Shown: piece after piece, positions 45,117 to 54,036 of the stretch
How positions within the stretch are numbered: position 1 is the stretch's first letter
Layout of the letters: the number at the start of each line of letters is the position of its first letter
Source: Desulfovibrio sp. JC022
GTDB taxonomy: Bacteria; Desulfobacterota; Desulfovibrionia; Desulfovibrionales; Desulfovibrionaceae
Reading direction: 5' to 3'
NCBI RefSeq assembly: GCF_010470665.1
Contig: NZ_VOPZ01000004.1
Coordinates: forward strand, 1-64,000
Length of the DNA: 64,000 nucleotides
Program-made: the position numbers and the translations under genes
The notes under the pieces: generated by a model
Seen by the model: only the letters and a program-made list of their open reading frames with translations
Databases searched by the model: none
What the model was told of the DNA's origin: nothing

Positions 45117-46151
45117 TTAACGCCTCTCGTATACCCCGACCTTGTATTCGATTTTCTCAAAAACGAAGGTAAATACGGAGGTAAAAATAAGATAAATAAC
45201 AGCAGCCATCACCAGTACAGTCACGTTGAAATATGCGTTGAACATCTGGTCCGCAGCGCGCATGAGTTCGACCATGGCGATGGTGGAAACCAGCGCAGTA
45301 TCTTTGATCAGCGCGATGAATTCATTAGCAATAGGCGGAATGATCCGCTTGTATGTCTGCGGGATGATGACCCGGCGCATAGTCTGCCCGTAGGTCATGC
45401 CGATAGCTTTTGCAGCTTCGGTCTGCCCGTCATCAATGGACTCGATACCGGCCCTGATAATCTCAGCAAGATACGCGGAATAGTTGATCCCCAGACCGAT
45501 AAGTGCCGCAGCAAGCGGGGAAAGAGTAATGCCGATAGCAGGCAACCCGTAGTAGATGAAAAAAAGCTGCAACAGAAGCGGGGTTCCACGGAAAAACCAA
45601 ATGATGAACCAGCTGATAAACGTGAACGGCTGCATACGGCTGATCTTGCCAAGGGCGATAAACAAACCGCCGATGGGTGAAACGATCATGGTAAAGAAAA
45701 CCAGCACGAGTGTCATGGACGCGCCCTTGAGCAAATTGGGCATGAACCGCTTACAGTCCTCAACAGCCTTTTCCCATTCCGGCTTGGTCTCACGGTCAAG
45801 GGAAGTCAGGAAATTTTGTGCTTCTACGTTGTCGGGATAAACAGCGACAACCTGCTCTGCAAATTCGCGGGCCTTGCCCGGATCTTTCATGGAATAGCTG
45901 ATACGCGCAAGCTGCATGCGGGAATAGACAAACTGCCCGTCATCCCCGTCAGAACCGGGGGCGGGAACCTGCTTGAATAAAGACTGAGCCTGATCAATCT
46001 TCCCTACTGTCAGGGCATCGCGGGCCTGCTTGAGCAGAGCGTCAGCGTCCACACTGGCTGTGGAAACAGCCGGAAAAATCAGAAGTGCAAACAGCAGAAA
46101 GAGCGAGGCAAATGCCCCGCTCTTTCCGAGTTTATTTGTAATACTAATCAT
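45117..46151 (-). CDS. Amino-acid ABC permease fused to an exported TPR-like domain
   Basis: The C-terminal 210 residues are a normal HisM/GlnP-type permease with about five membrane helices and the EAA loop (GIESIDDGQTEAAKAIGMTYG). The N-terminal 135 residues are unusual: a signal-like hydrophobic stretch (FASLFLLFALLIFPAVSTAS) followed by about 100 soluble residues resembling TPR repeats (LLKQARDALTVGKIDQAQSLF, QVVAVYPDNVEAQNFL). This part would lie in the periplasm and could bind the substrate-binding protein or another partner. Only one permease gene is present, so it probably works as a homodimer. Confidence 0.88.
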   Translation of the reverse strand: MISITNKLGKSGAFASLFLLFALLIFPAVSTASVDADALLKQARDALTVGKIDQAQSLFKQVPAPGSDGDDGQFVYSRMQLARISYSMKDPGKAREFAEQVVAVYPDNVEAQNFLTSLDRETKPEWEKAVEDCKRFMPNLLKGASMTLVLVFFTMIVSPIGGLFIALGKISRMQPFTFISWFIIWFFRGTPLLLQLFFIYYGLPAIGITLSPLAAALIGLGINYSAYLAEIIRAGIESIDDGQTEAAKAIGMTYGQTMRRVIIPQTYKRIIPPIANEFIALIKDTALVSTIAMVELMRAADQMFNAYFNVTVLVMAAVIYLIFTSVFTFVFEKIEYKVGVYERR

Positions 46152-46154
46152 TTC

Positions 46155-46946
46155 TTACCATTTAGCGGGGTTGGTGACATCTTCACCGAACCATTTGCGG
46201 GAGATTTTACCCATGGTGCCGTCAGCGATCATAGCGTCGATGGTTTTCTGTACAGCTGCGCGCAGAGAATCTTCGCCCTGACGGAAAGCAATACCGAAAG
46301 CTTCACTGGTGATGTAACCGGGAAGCGCAACGTATTTACCGGGACGCTGAGCCATGGAGTAGCGGCCTGCGATGTTATCTACAACAACACCGTCAAGACG
46401 ACCGGATTCGAGGTCAAGCAGAGCTTTAACGTTGGTGTCGTACTCGCGAATTTCCTTGGGTGCGGGCTTGAGGGATTTTGCAGCCTCAAGAGCGGGGGAA
46501 CCTTTCTGTACGCCGACAACTTTACCGCCGAGGTCTTTATGAGCCTTGATGGACTTGTTGCCCATAGCGATAACAGCGATCTGACCATCCATAATGTAAG
46601 GCTTGGAAAAAGAAACTGCTTTCTGGCGTTCGGGGGTAATGGTCATACCGTTCCAGATACAGTCAAATTTTTTGGCGTTCAGGGAGTGGATAACGCCGGA
46701 CCATGCAGTGGGCTGCCATACAATTTTGAAACCAAGACGTTTACCGACTTCTTCAGCTGCGTCCACGTCAAAGCCAACGAGTTTACCGTCATCCTGACGG
46801 AAACCCATGGGAGCGAAAGTGTCATCAAGACCGATAGCGAGTTTGCCTGCTTTCTGTACTCTTTCGAGGGAACCGTCACCTGCCATTGCGGTGGTTGCGA
46901 ATGCCAGCATCATTGCAACCATGAGAATTACTAATACCCTTTTCAT
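46155..46946 (-). CDS. Periplasmic amino-acid-binding protein
   Basis: The 263-residue protein has a signal peptide (MKRVLVILMVAMMLAFATTAMA) and the family 3 solute-binding fold: LAIGLDDTFAPMGFRQDDGKLVGFDVD, IWNGMTITPERQKAVSFSKPY and GVQKGSPALEAAK. This places it with polar amino-acid binders of the glutamine/histidine/cystine group. It is the first gene of the three-gene operon and has the usual high-expression position. Confidence 0.93.
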   Translation of the reverse strand: MKRVLVILMVAMMLAFATTAMAGDGSLERVQKAGKLAIGLDDTFAPMGFRQDDGKLVGFDVDAAEEVGKRLGFKIVWQPTAWSGVIHSLNAKKFDCIWNGMTITPERQKAVSFSKPYIMDGQIAVIAMGNKSIKAHKDLGGKVVGVQKGSPALEAAKSLKPAPKEIREYDTNVKALLDLESGRLDGVVVDNIAGRYSMAQRPGKYVALPGYITSEAFGIAFRQGEDSLRAAVQKTIDAMIADGTMGKISRKWFGEDVTNPAKW

Positions 46947-47297
46947 GCGTCACTCCTAAAAAGAAAATGTAAAATTCCGCTTCTGTAACATTTATAAAAG
47001 GCATTGCGGAAAACGCTTCCATCCTGCCTTTTAAAATTAGAAGCGATGAACGGAATAGCTCATGAAGCGCGAACTTGCAAGACTGTATCTCCTCAAAAAC
47101 GGAACTTACACCTCCTTTTTTGTCAAAAATGTGAGGATCATGCCAAAAAACAGGGCAATAAAAGGCCGCATATTCCGGTTATTACAAATACAACATCTTT
47201 TGTACTTTCCAACAGCAAAGCGGTTGCTAATCTTTTCAGCCATGTGTTAACCTCAAATTAACTGATATTCCCACCTGTTCTAACAAGGAGAGAGCAC
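46947..47297. other. Intergenic region between ABC transporter and heat-shock genes
   Basis: This 351-base stretch holds the divergent promoters of the binding-protein gene and the small heat-shock gene. It shows short A/T tracts and the strong ribosome-binding site AAGGAGAG for the latter. No CIRCE element, no clear sigma-32 promoter and no coding frame were found. Confidence 0.45.
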
Positions 47298-47720
47298 ATG
47301 CCAAACCTTACTTCGTGGGGAAGCCGGGAACTGGACAGATTAAAAACCGATATGGACAGGCTGTTCAACAGCCTCTGCCATGACTACGGCATCCCTTCCG
47401 TATGCGGAATCATCGACTGCACACCGCAGACTAATATGCACGAAGATGGTGAGTCGCTTGAAGTAAGCACTACCATGCCCGGATTCCACGCCGAAGACCT
47501 TGAAGTAAAAGTGACTGAAACTTCCATGACCATTGCCGGAAAAAAGAATGTAACCTTTGAAGGCGGCCTTCAGTCCAGCCATTTCAAAAAAACAGTCCCC
47601 CTGCCATGCAGAGTGGACCCGGACAATGTAACCGCGACGTTCAAAGACGGAGTACTTAAAATCGTCCTTCACAAATGCGTCATCAAGCCTCAAAAAATTA
47701 TTTCCATAACCGCTGAATAG
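47298..47720 (+). CDS. Small heat-shock protein (Hsp20/alpha-crystallin)
   Basis: The 140-residue protein has a short N-terminal arm (ELDRLKTDMDRLFNSL), an alpha-crystallin domain from about residue 46 (LEVSTTMPGFHAEDLEVKVTE) and the AxFKDGVLKI motif near the end (ATFKDGVLKIVLHK). It lacks an obvious C-terminal IXI tail beyond KIISI. It should hold unfolded proteins during stress. It is 20 bases upstream of the LonB-like protease gene and almost certainly co-transcribed with it. Confidence 0.92.
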   Translation: MPNLTSWGSRELDRLKTDMDRLFNSLCHDYGIPSVCGIIDCTPQTNMHEDGESLEVSTTMPGFHAEDLEVKVTETSMTIAGKKNVTFEGGLQSSHFKKTVPLPCRVDPDNVTATFKDGVLKIVLHKCVIKPQKIISITAE

Positions 47721-47740
47721 TCATCAACCCGGAGACTGCC

Positions 47741-50236
47741 ATGACCAGCATCCTGAAAGACAGAGAACTGCCGCTTGAAAAACTGAGATGGACCCTTGAC
47801 CCGGAAGAACTGCCCTTCAACACCACAGAAGATCTTGACCATGAGGATGAAATTATCGGCCAGTGCCGGGGTGTTGAGGCCTTTCGCTTCGGTATGGGTA
47901 TGGGCCTCAAGGGATACAACATTTTTGTGACCGGACCCGCCAACACAGGCAAACAGGCCACAGTAAAGAAAATGCTTACCGAGCTTTCAAAGTCTGACAA
48001 AAGCCCGGACGACATACTTTACGTCAACAATTTCAAATCAACTGAATCGCCTATCCTGATCCGCATGCCTGCCGGTGAAGGCGGTACATTCAAAAAAAAT
48101 CTCCACGACTTTCTGGAAGGCATCAAGCGGGAAGTTCCGCAGCTATTCGAAAGTCAGGAATACATGGCCCGCAAAAATGAAATCATTGAGATGCACGAAA
48201 AGCAGACCCGTGAATTCTTTCAGGGCATAGAAGAAAAGGTCAAGGATTCAGGGTTGGTTATCGTAAATATGCAGATGGGCCAGTACCAGAGGCCTGACGT
48301 GGTTCCGCTGGTGGACGGAGAACCCCTGCGCATGATCCAGCTGGAGGAAAAGGTTGAAAAAGGCCGTTTCCCCCGCGAGGAATTTGACAGGCTTAAAGAG
48401 AAGCAAAAAGAACTAAAAGAAGAAATTGATAACATTCTCGCACAGGTCCGCAAACTTCAGAAGGAAGTAAAGAAAAAGAGCGACGACGTGGACAAGCTCA
48501 TGTTCATGACTCTCGCACAGGATCTGATCAGCCCCCTGCAAGAAAAATATACTGACGAAAAAATACTTAAATACTTTGACGCCATGCTCGAAAACATGAG
48601 CGACGACCTTGACTCGCTACGCATGATCGGCAAAAAACCGCAGGCTGGGGAAGGCGGAATGATGTTCATGCCTCCGCAGGCGGACGCTATTCTGCATCCT
48701 TATAAGGTAAACCTGCTGGTAGACAACACCGAGCAGGACAGCCCGCCGGTAATCTTTGAATCCTACCCCACCTACCGCAACCTGTTCGGCTCCATTGAAA
48801 GGGTCATGGACAGGCACGGAGGCTGGCGCACGGACTTCACCAAGATCAAAGCCGGTTCTTTTATCAAGGCCAACGGCGGATATCTGGTCATCAACCTTAT
48901 GGACGCCATTGTGGAACCGGGAGTCTGGCCGACCCTGAAACGGTCCCTGAAAACAGAAAAAATCGAAATCCAGACCTTCGACCCCTACTATTTCATATCT
49001 TCCACCGGACTGAAGCCGGAACCCATTGATATGGATGTGAAGGTGGTTGTTCTGGGCGAACCTTACCTCTACCAGCTGCTGCGCCATTACGATCCTGATG
49101 TTCCTAAAATCTTCAAGGTCCGCGCGGACTTTGAAACTTCCATGGACCGCGACGTGGACGCCATTAACTCCGTATCCAACTTCATCAGCCGCATGGTGGA
49201 TAAAGACGAGCTGATGCCTTTCGACCGCAGCGGTGTGGCCGCCATGATCGAACAGGCTGTGCGCATGTCCGGGCGGCAGGAAAAAATATCCACCGCCTTC
49301 CCTCTGCTGGCAGACCTGCTCGGCGAAGCAAGTTACTACGCAGCGCGCAACGGTTCTACAGCAGTAGAAGCGAAACATGTGGATCAGGCTCTTGATGCTC
49401 ACCGCAAACGTTCGAATCAGACCGAAGAACGGCTACAGGAAATGATCGACCGCGGCAGCATCTACGTTGACACCGACGGTACGGTTATCGGGCAGGTCAA
49501 CGGTCTGGCAGTCTATTCCATGGGTGATTACTCTTTCGGCAAGCCTTCACGCATAACCGCAGTAACTGCCATGGGTAAAGGCGGCATCATTAACATTGAG
49601 CGCGAGGCCGACATGTCCGGCCCGACCCATAACAAGGGTATATTTATCCTTTCCGGTTTTCTGCGCCGCCAGTTCGCGCAGGACAAACCGCTCTCGCTGA
49701 CCGCAAGTATCGCCTTTGAGCAATCCTACGGCGGCATTGACGGCGACTCAGCTTCATCCACCGAACTATACGCCCTGCTTTCATCCCTTGCAGAAGTGCC
49801 CATCCGGCAGGACATTGCTGTGACCGGATCGGTCAACCAAAAAGGAGAGGTCCAGCCCATCGGCGGCGTAAACCAGAAAGTGGAAGGATTCTATCTCTGC
49901 TGCAAGCATGCCGGACTGACTGGAAATCAGGGTGTCATGATCCCCGAACCCAACGTCAAAGATCTCATGCTGCGCAAGGAAGTTGTGGAAGCTGTGCGCG
50001 AAGGGAAATTCCATATCTGGTCGGTGGAAAACATTGAGCAGGGAATTGAAATCCTTACCGGACAGCCCGCAGGAGAAACGAACGACGAAGGTAAGTTTCC
50101 TGAAGAATCCATCTACGGAAAAGTGGATGCAAGACTCACTGATCTGGCAGAAGGACTGAAGAACTTCGGCGGCGGGGATGATGAGAAGGATGAAAAGAAA
50201 AAGGAGAGCGGCGGTAGTTGCGGATGCGGAAAATAA
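47741..50236 (+). CDS. LonB-like ATP-dependent protease
   Basis: The 831-residue protein has a Walker A motif VTGPANTGKQAT (about 63-74), a long inserted coiled coil at about 190-275, a second ATPase part, and a C-terminal Lon peptidase domain with the catalytic serine in IDGDSASSTELY (about 670) and lysine in GGVNQKVEGF (about 714). It belongs to the AAA_32/LonB-type group and lacks the N-terminal Lon domain. The last residues are GGSCGCGK, a cysteine pair of unknown role. Linked to the heat-shock gene, it probably degrades damaged proteins. Confidence 0.92.
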   Translation: MTSILKDRELPLEKLRWTLDPEELPFNTTEDLDHEDEIIGQCRGVEAFRFGMGMGLKGYNIFVTGPANTGKQATVKKMLTELSKSDKSPDDILYVNNFKSTESPILIRMPAGEGGTFKKNLHDFLEGIKREVPQLFESQEYMARKNEIIEMHEKQTREFFQGIEEKVKDSGLVIVNMQMGQYQRPDVVPLVDGEPLRMIQLEEKVEKGRFPREEFDRLKEKQKELKEEIDNILAQVRKLQKEVKKKSDDVDKLMFMTLAQDLISPLQEKYTDEKILKYFDAMLENMSDDLDSLRMIGKKPQAGEGGMMFMPPQADAILHPYKVNLLVDNTEQDSPPVIFESYPTYRNLFGSIERVMDRHGGWRTDFTKIKAGSFIKANGGYLVINLMDAIVEPGVWPTLKRSLKTEKIEIQTFDPYYFISSTGLKPEPIDMDVKVVVLGEPYLYQLLRHYDPDVPKIFKVRADFETSMDRDVDAINSVSNFISRMVDKDELMPFDRSGVAAMIEQAVRMSGRQEKISTAFPLLADLLGEASYYAARNGSTAVEAKHVDQALDAHRKRSNQTEERLQEMIDRGSIYVDTDGTVIGQVNGLAVYSMGDYSFGKPSRITAVTAMGKGGIINIEREADMSGPTHNKGIFILSGFLRRQFAQDKPLSLTASIAFEQSYGGIDGDSASSTELYALLSSLAEVPIRQDIAVTGSVNQKGEVQPIGGVNQKVEGFYLCCKHAGLTGNQGVMIPEPNVKDLMLRKEVVEAVREGKFHIWSVENIEQGIEILTGQPAGETNDEGKFPEESIYGKVDARLTDLAEGLKNFGGGDDEKDEKKKESGGSCGCGK

Positions 50237-50240
50237 AGAT

Positions 50241-50329
50241 GCCTCCGGCGGCTGGGGAAGGGGAACTTTTCCAAAAGTTCCCCTTCCCCAGACCCCATCC
50301 CCTCAAAACTTTTCAGTACGCTTCGCGTA
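50241..50329. repeat. Modular intergenic repeat (copy D)
   Basis: It begins GCCTCCGGCGGC four bases after the protease stop. Here the central hairpin has a changed stem, GGGGAACTTTTCC/AAAAGTTCCCC, in place of AACCC/GGGTT, with both arms changed together so pairing is kept. CCCCTCAAAACTTTT and GCTTCGCG follow. Confidence 0.82.
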
Positions 50330-50358
50330 TAGTGCGATAAGACGAATTTCAAATTAAG

Positions 50359-50398
50359 AACCCGGCAATATCTTCGAGAATATTGCCGGGTATTTTAA
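50359..50398. terminator. Terminator between protease and chemoreceptor genes
   Basis: CCCGGCAATAT (50361-50371) pairs with ATATTGCCGGG (50380-50390), with T-rich DNA after it on the plus strand. It can serve both convergent genes. Confidence 0.85.
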
Positions 50399-50419
50399 TT
50401 TGGATTTGTGGACTGGGAT

Positions 50420-52585
50420 TTACGAATTGCGCAACTCCTCAATAAGCCCACTCAACTGTTCTCCAAGTCGCATCAACTCTTCAACCGCTGTGGCTGATTC
50501 ACGCATTGCCTGCGCATTATCGTTTGCAATAAGATTTACTTCCTCAATGCCACGGTTAATCTGTTCACTGGCGGCAGACTGCTCTTCAGAGGCAGTTGCA
50601 ATGCTGCGAACCTGTTCGGAAGTAGTCTCAACAATTTCGACAATCTCCTCAAGACTTTCACCGGCTCTGCCCGCCAATTCAGTACTGGAGCCGACCATCT
50701 CTGCAGCACTCCCCATCTTATCAATATTCCTGCGTGTTTCAGACTGAATGGAATGTACGGCTTGCCCTACTTCCTGCGTAGCCTGCATGGTCTTCTCAGC
50801 AAGTTTTCGAACCTCATCAGCAACTACGGCAAACCCTCGCCCGGCATCGCCTGCTCGCGCAGCCTCAATGGCAGCGTTCAAGGCCAACAGGTTGGTCTGG
50901 TCAGCAATATCGGTAATGACGGTAATCACTTGCGAGATGCCATCTGCATGCCCACCAAGCACATCAAGACCGGCAACCATTTCTTCCGTATGCTGATTTA
51001 CTTCCGATATAGCGGAAACCACATTAGCAACAATTTTACCACCGTCTTCCGCTTTGGATTTTGCATCCAGAGCACTATCAGACGCATCTCCGGCGTTACG
51101 GGCAACTTCCAACACACTGGCATTCATCTGCTCCATGGCAGTAGCGGATTCGGAAGTACGTTCACGCTGAGTTTCTGACCCGCGACTGGACTCATCAATC
51201 TGGGCAGTTAATTCCTGAGTAGCACTGGAAACCTGTGAAACAATACCGGAAAGCCTTTCCGCAGCCTGTAGCATACCTTCACGTTTAGCATTTTCAGCCT
51301 CTGCACGAGCTTCGTCAGCCTCGCTAAGGGCAATTTGAGCCTTGTCAGTTTGCTCCTGAGCCTCTTTAGCCATTGTTTCGGATTTGGATATATTATCAAC
51401 AAGAGAAGTAAGCATATCCCGCAACGAGATATTCAAATCATGCAACTCACCGCCGAACATTGATTCGTCAAGACGGACATCAAAATTACCCTTGGCAACA
51501 TCCTGCGCTGCTTCAGTAATAACCCCGATAGGCTTAGATATGGATCTGGCAATAAAAAAGATGGCCAGTAAAACCAGAATAAAAGCGACAATACCAATAA
51601 CAATAAGATCCTTGGTTAAACTTTGTGAACTAGCCAGGATCTTATCCATGGGAGCACTGACCGCAAGATACCAACGCTGTCCTATTCCGGGAAATTCCAC
51701 CGGAACATACTGCACCATGGACATAAGTCCGGTTGCAGCGGCCTTGCGGAATTCAAGAAACGGCTCCCCGGCTTCAGTCGCCCTTTTTAAAGCCGCTTCA
51801 TCCTGAAATGTTGCAACGTCGTAAATATTTTTATCCAAAAAATCTTTCTTTGGATGGTAGATAAAGTCCCCGTCCGGGTTCATGAGCCATGCATATCCGG
51901 TTTCATAAGGGCGGATCTTGGATACGAGTCCCATAACATTAGTTATAGGTAAATCAACACAGACAACCCCCTGAAAAACACCGCCAGCTATAATTGGCGA
52001 GCAGATACTGATCATGGTTACGTCTTTCCCGCCAACATTATATGAATAGGGATCGGTGATAAATGTGCATCGGAGTTGCTTGGGTTTCAGGTAGTAGTCG
52101 CCGTCACCCGGTACATCATACCCTACCAGCGGGTCCACTTTAATACTACCGCCATCCCTGTAAATATATGGAACAAAACGCCCGCTTTCATCATGGTTGG
52201 GTGTTCCGGCAAATTCCGCATCCCGCCCATCAAAAGCATCAGGCTCCCAACCAACGCAGGCTCCTACAAATTCGGGATTAGCAGAAACAAAACCCTTAAG
52301 CATGGAAATCACACCATCACGGCCCATACTTTTGTCATCTGCTTTCATTCCGGCAAATGCTTCAGCAAATCCCTCAGCTTGATTCTGTGCCTTTGCCACA
52401 TAGGCAAGCACCTTTTCCCCGTAAGTTCCGGCAAGTCCGTACAGCTCCCTTTCGGCAACATCTTCGATAGCATCGGAACTTTTATAAGTCGCCACGACTT
52501 CAATGCTTACAAGCGCAATCAACAGTAATGCAGCCACAGGCAACAAAATTTTGTAAAGCATTTTAAGATTCTTAAACCAGCCCAT
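50420..52585 (-). CDS. Methyl-accepting chemotaxis protein with dCache domain (1)
   Basis: The 721-residue receptor has an N-terminal membrane helix ([19 protein letters not shown]), a periplasmic dCache-type sensor of about 280 residues ([28 protein letters not shown]), a second helix near 330, a HAMP domain and a cytoplasmic signalling hairpin with the highly conserved tip [36 protein letters not shown] split across it. It has no C-terminal CheR-binding pentapeptide. A nearly equal paralogue of the same length is encoded 1.5 kb away. Ligand unknown. Gene is monocistronic. Confidence 0.93.
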   Translation of the reverse strand: MGWFKNLKMLYKILLPVAALLLIALVSIEVVATYKSSDAIEDVAERELYGLAGTYGEKVLAYVAKAQNQAEGFAEAFAGMKADDKSMGRDGVISMLKGFVSANPEFVGACVGWEPDAFDGRDAEFAGTPNHDESGRFVPYIYRDGGSIKVDPLVGYDVPGDGDYYLKPKQLRCTFITDPYSYNVGGKDVTMISICSPIIAGGVFQGVVCVDLPITNVMGLVSKIRPYETGYAWLMNPDGDFIYHPKKDFLDKNIYDVATFQDEAALKRATEAGEPFLEFRKAAATGLMSMVQYVPVEFPGIGQRWYLAVSAPMDKILASSQSLTKDLIVIGIVAFILVLLAIFFIARSISKPIGVITEAAQDVAKGNFDVRLDESMFGGELHDLNISLRDMLTSLVDNISKSETMAKEAQEQTDKAQIALSEADEARAEAENAKREGMLQAAERLSGIVSQVSSATQELTAQIDESSRGSETQRERTSESATAMEQMNASVLEVARNAGDASDSALDAKSKAEDGGKIVANVVSAISEVNQHTEEMVAGLDVLGGHADGISQVITVITDIADQTNLLALNAAIEAARAGDAGRGFAVVADEVRKLAEKTMQATQEVGQAVHSIQSETRRNIDKMGSAAEMVGSSTELAGRAGESLEEIVEIVETTSEQVRSIATASEEQSAASEQINRGIEEVNLIANDNAQAMRESATAVEELMRLGEQLSGLIEELRNS

Positions 52586-52690
52586 CAGTCCCTCCTGAAA
52601 TTACTTTTACCCTGAGAACAAATAACAGAATATCACAGGCTACGTTACAGCAAAGAAGATAACATGTCACAACAAAAGGCTTACATAACT

Positions 52691-52726
52691 CAAAAAAAAC
52701 GCCCCGTTCCTAAGGAACGAGGCGTA
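52691..52726 (-). terminator. Acyltransferase gene terminator
   Basis: ACGCC-CGTTCC (52699-52710) pairs with GGAACG-GGCGT (52714-52725) with one mismatch; an A run on the left gives T residues on the minus strand. Confidence 0.75.
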
Positions 52727-52770
52727 AGCATTTAAAAGCAACCCGCAAATGTCATTCTACTTAAAGCAAC

Positions 52771-53877
52771 TTACAACACCGAAGAAATTCCCTTCACCTT
52801 CTTCAAAGCAACAGTCAGCACCCAGCAGGCCGCAGTAGAACCGACCAGCAGGATGGGAGCCTTGATGAACGGAGAAGCATCCATGCCCAGCAGGTAATAA
52901 GCCCCATAATAGACCGCAAGTGAATGGAAAAGATAAAGCCCGTATGAACTGGCGGAAAAAGACTTCCAGAACGGGTTGGAGCTGTTTACAAAACGCTTAA
53001 ACAAAGCGATCCCGATCATGAGCGTGCTGTAGGCAAGAATGTTGAAACCGAGGGCATTGCCGAGCTGGACAGGCAGTTCGGTACCTCTGGTAGCCATCAT
53101 TCCTTTAAAAGTAAGATAAACAACAGCTGAAACAACACACACAATAAGCCAGGGCAGCAGTTTCGGGGTGTAGCCCTGCCGGGTAAACCAGTTCCGCTTC
53201 CAGGCCAGAATTCCAAGCCAGAAATAAAGCAAGTAGACGAAAAACCTCAGAGGTTGAAAAACGATCAGGTAATAGTCGGTTATCCATGTATCCACGGGGA
53301 AGAACTGATTCATGCCCAGAAAAATACCGGCAGTCAGCGTGATGAACAGAAGCGGAAGCAAGGGAGAAGGATTGCGGCTGATCCTCGGCGGACTTTGCAG
53401 GCTGGGAAACAGTTTATAGCAACCGCTGAGAATCAGATAAAACAGGGCCAGCAGCCCGAGAAACCAGAACACAGACTGGCTGTACATGGTCGTCCAGAAC
53501 GGCCCGGCCCAGAACTCCATAAAGGCGGGAGCCTTACCTCTAGAGAGCAGGATCATGTACATGGCCGGAGGAGAGAGAAAAAGCACCCCCAGCACCCACG
53601 GAATAATAATCCGCCTGAATTTAGCGGACCAGAATCCGCTCAGCCCGTGCTTTTGCAAAGACGGCAGCCCGAAATACCCGGCCAGAAAAAACATTATGGC
53701 CATAATGGGCACATCAATGAGCATTACAGCATAAGTAAAAAACATGCTCTGCTGCGGATCAACAACAAACCACCATTGCGGTGCGAATTTCATATAGCAA
53801 AGGGATACATGCAGTACCACCACCATAAAGATGGTCACAGCGCGCAGATTATCAAGAAAGAACATCCGCTGATTCAT
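52771..53877 (-). CDS. Acyltransferase-3 family membrane protein
   Basis: The 368-residue protein has about ten membrane helices and the acyltransferase-3 pattern: an N-terminal FLDNLRAVTIFMVVVLHVSL with the catalytic-type histidine, then FFLAGYFG and KFRRIIIPW. It resembles OpgC/MdoC-like and related enzymes that add acyl groups to glycans or lipids. The acceptor is unknown. It lies between two paralogous chemoreceptors and has its own terminator. Confidence 0.88.
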   Translation of the reverse strand: MNQRMFFLDNLRAVTIFMVVVLHVSLCYMKFAPQWWFVVDPQQSMFFTYAVMLIDVPIMAIMFFLAGYFGLPSLQKHGLSGFWSAKFRRIIIPWVLGVLFLSPPAMYMILLSRGKAPAFMEFWAGPFWTTMYSQSVFWFLGLLALFYLILSGCYKLFPSLQSPPRISRNPSPLLPLLFITLTAGIFLGMNQFFPVDTWITDYYLIVFQPLRFFVYLLYFWLGILAWKRNWFTRQGYTPKLLPWLIVCVVSAVVYLTFKGMMATRGTELPVQLGNALGFNILAYSTLMIGIALFKRFVNSSNPFWKSFSASSYGLYLFHSLAVYYGAYYLLGMDASPFIKAPILLVGSTAACWVLTVALKKVKGISSVL

Positions 53878-53981
53878 AATGGGAAAACCTCTTAACTAAA
53901 CGATTGTATAAGATACCTCTGAATATTCTCCTGTTAATCCCAAGTCAAACACTATCAGTCGAGGGACTACTCACCCACTAC

Positions 53982-54012
53982 AAAAAAAAGGCCGGGAATT
54001 ACCCCGACCTTT
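53982..54012 (-). terminator. Terminator of chemoreceptor gene 2
   Basis: A stem of AAGGTCGGGG against CCCGGCCTT on the minus strand, with two irregular positions, is followed by eight T residues. Confidence 0.7.
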
Positions 54013-54036
54013 TCATAAGACTTATAAACTCAAGCT

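Noticed and set aside
46947-47297. A CIRCE or sigma-32 heat-shock control site before the Hsp20 gene
   Set aside because: No TTAGCACTC/GAGTGCTAA pair and no convincing CCCAT-type -10 element could be seen.
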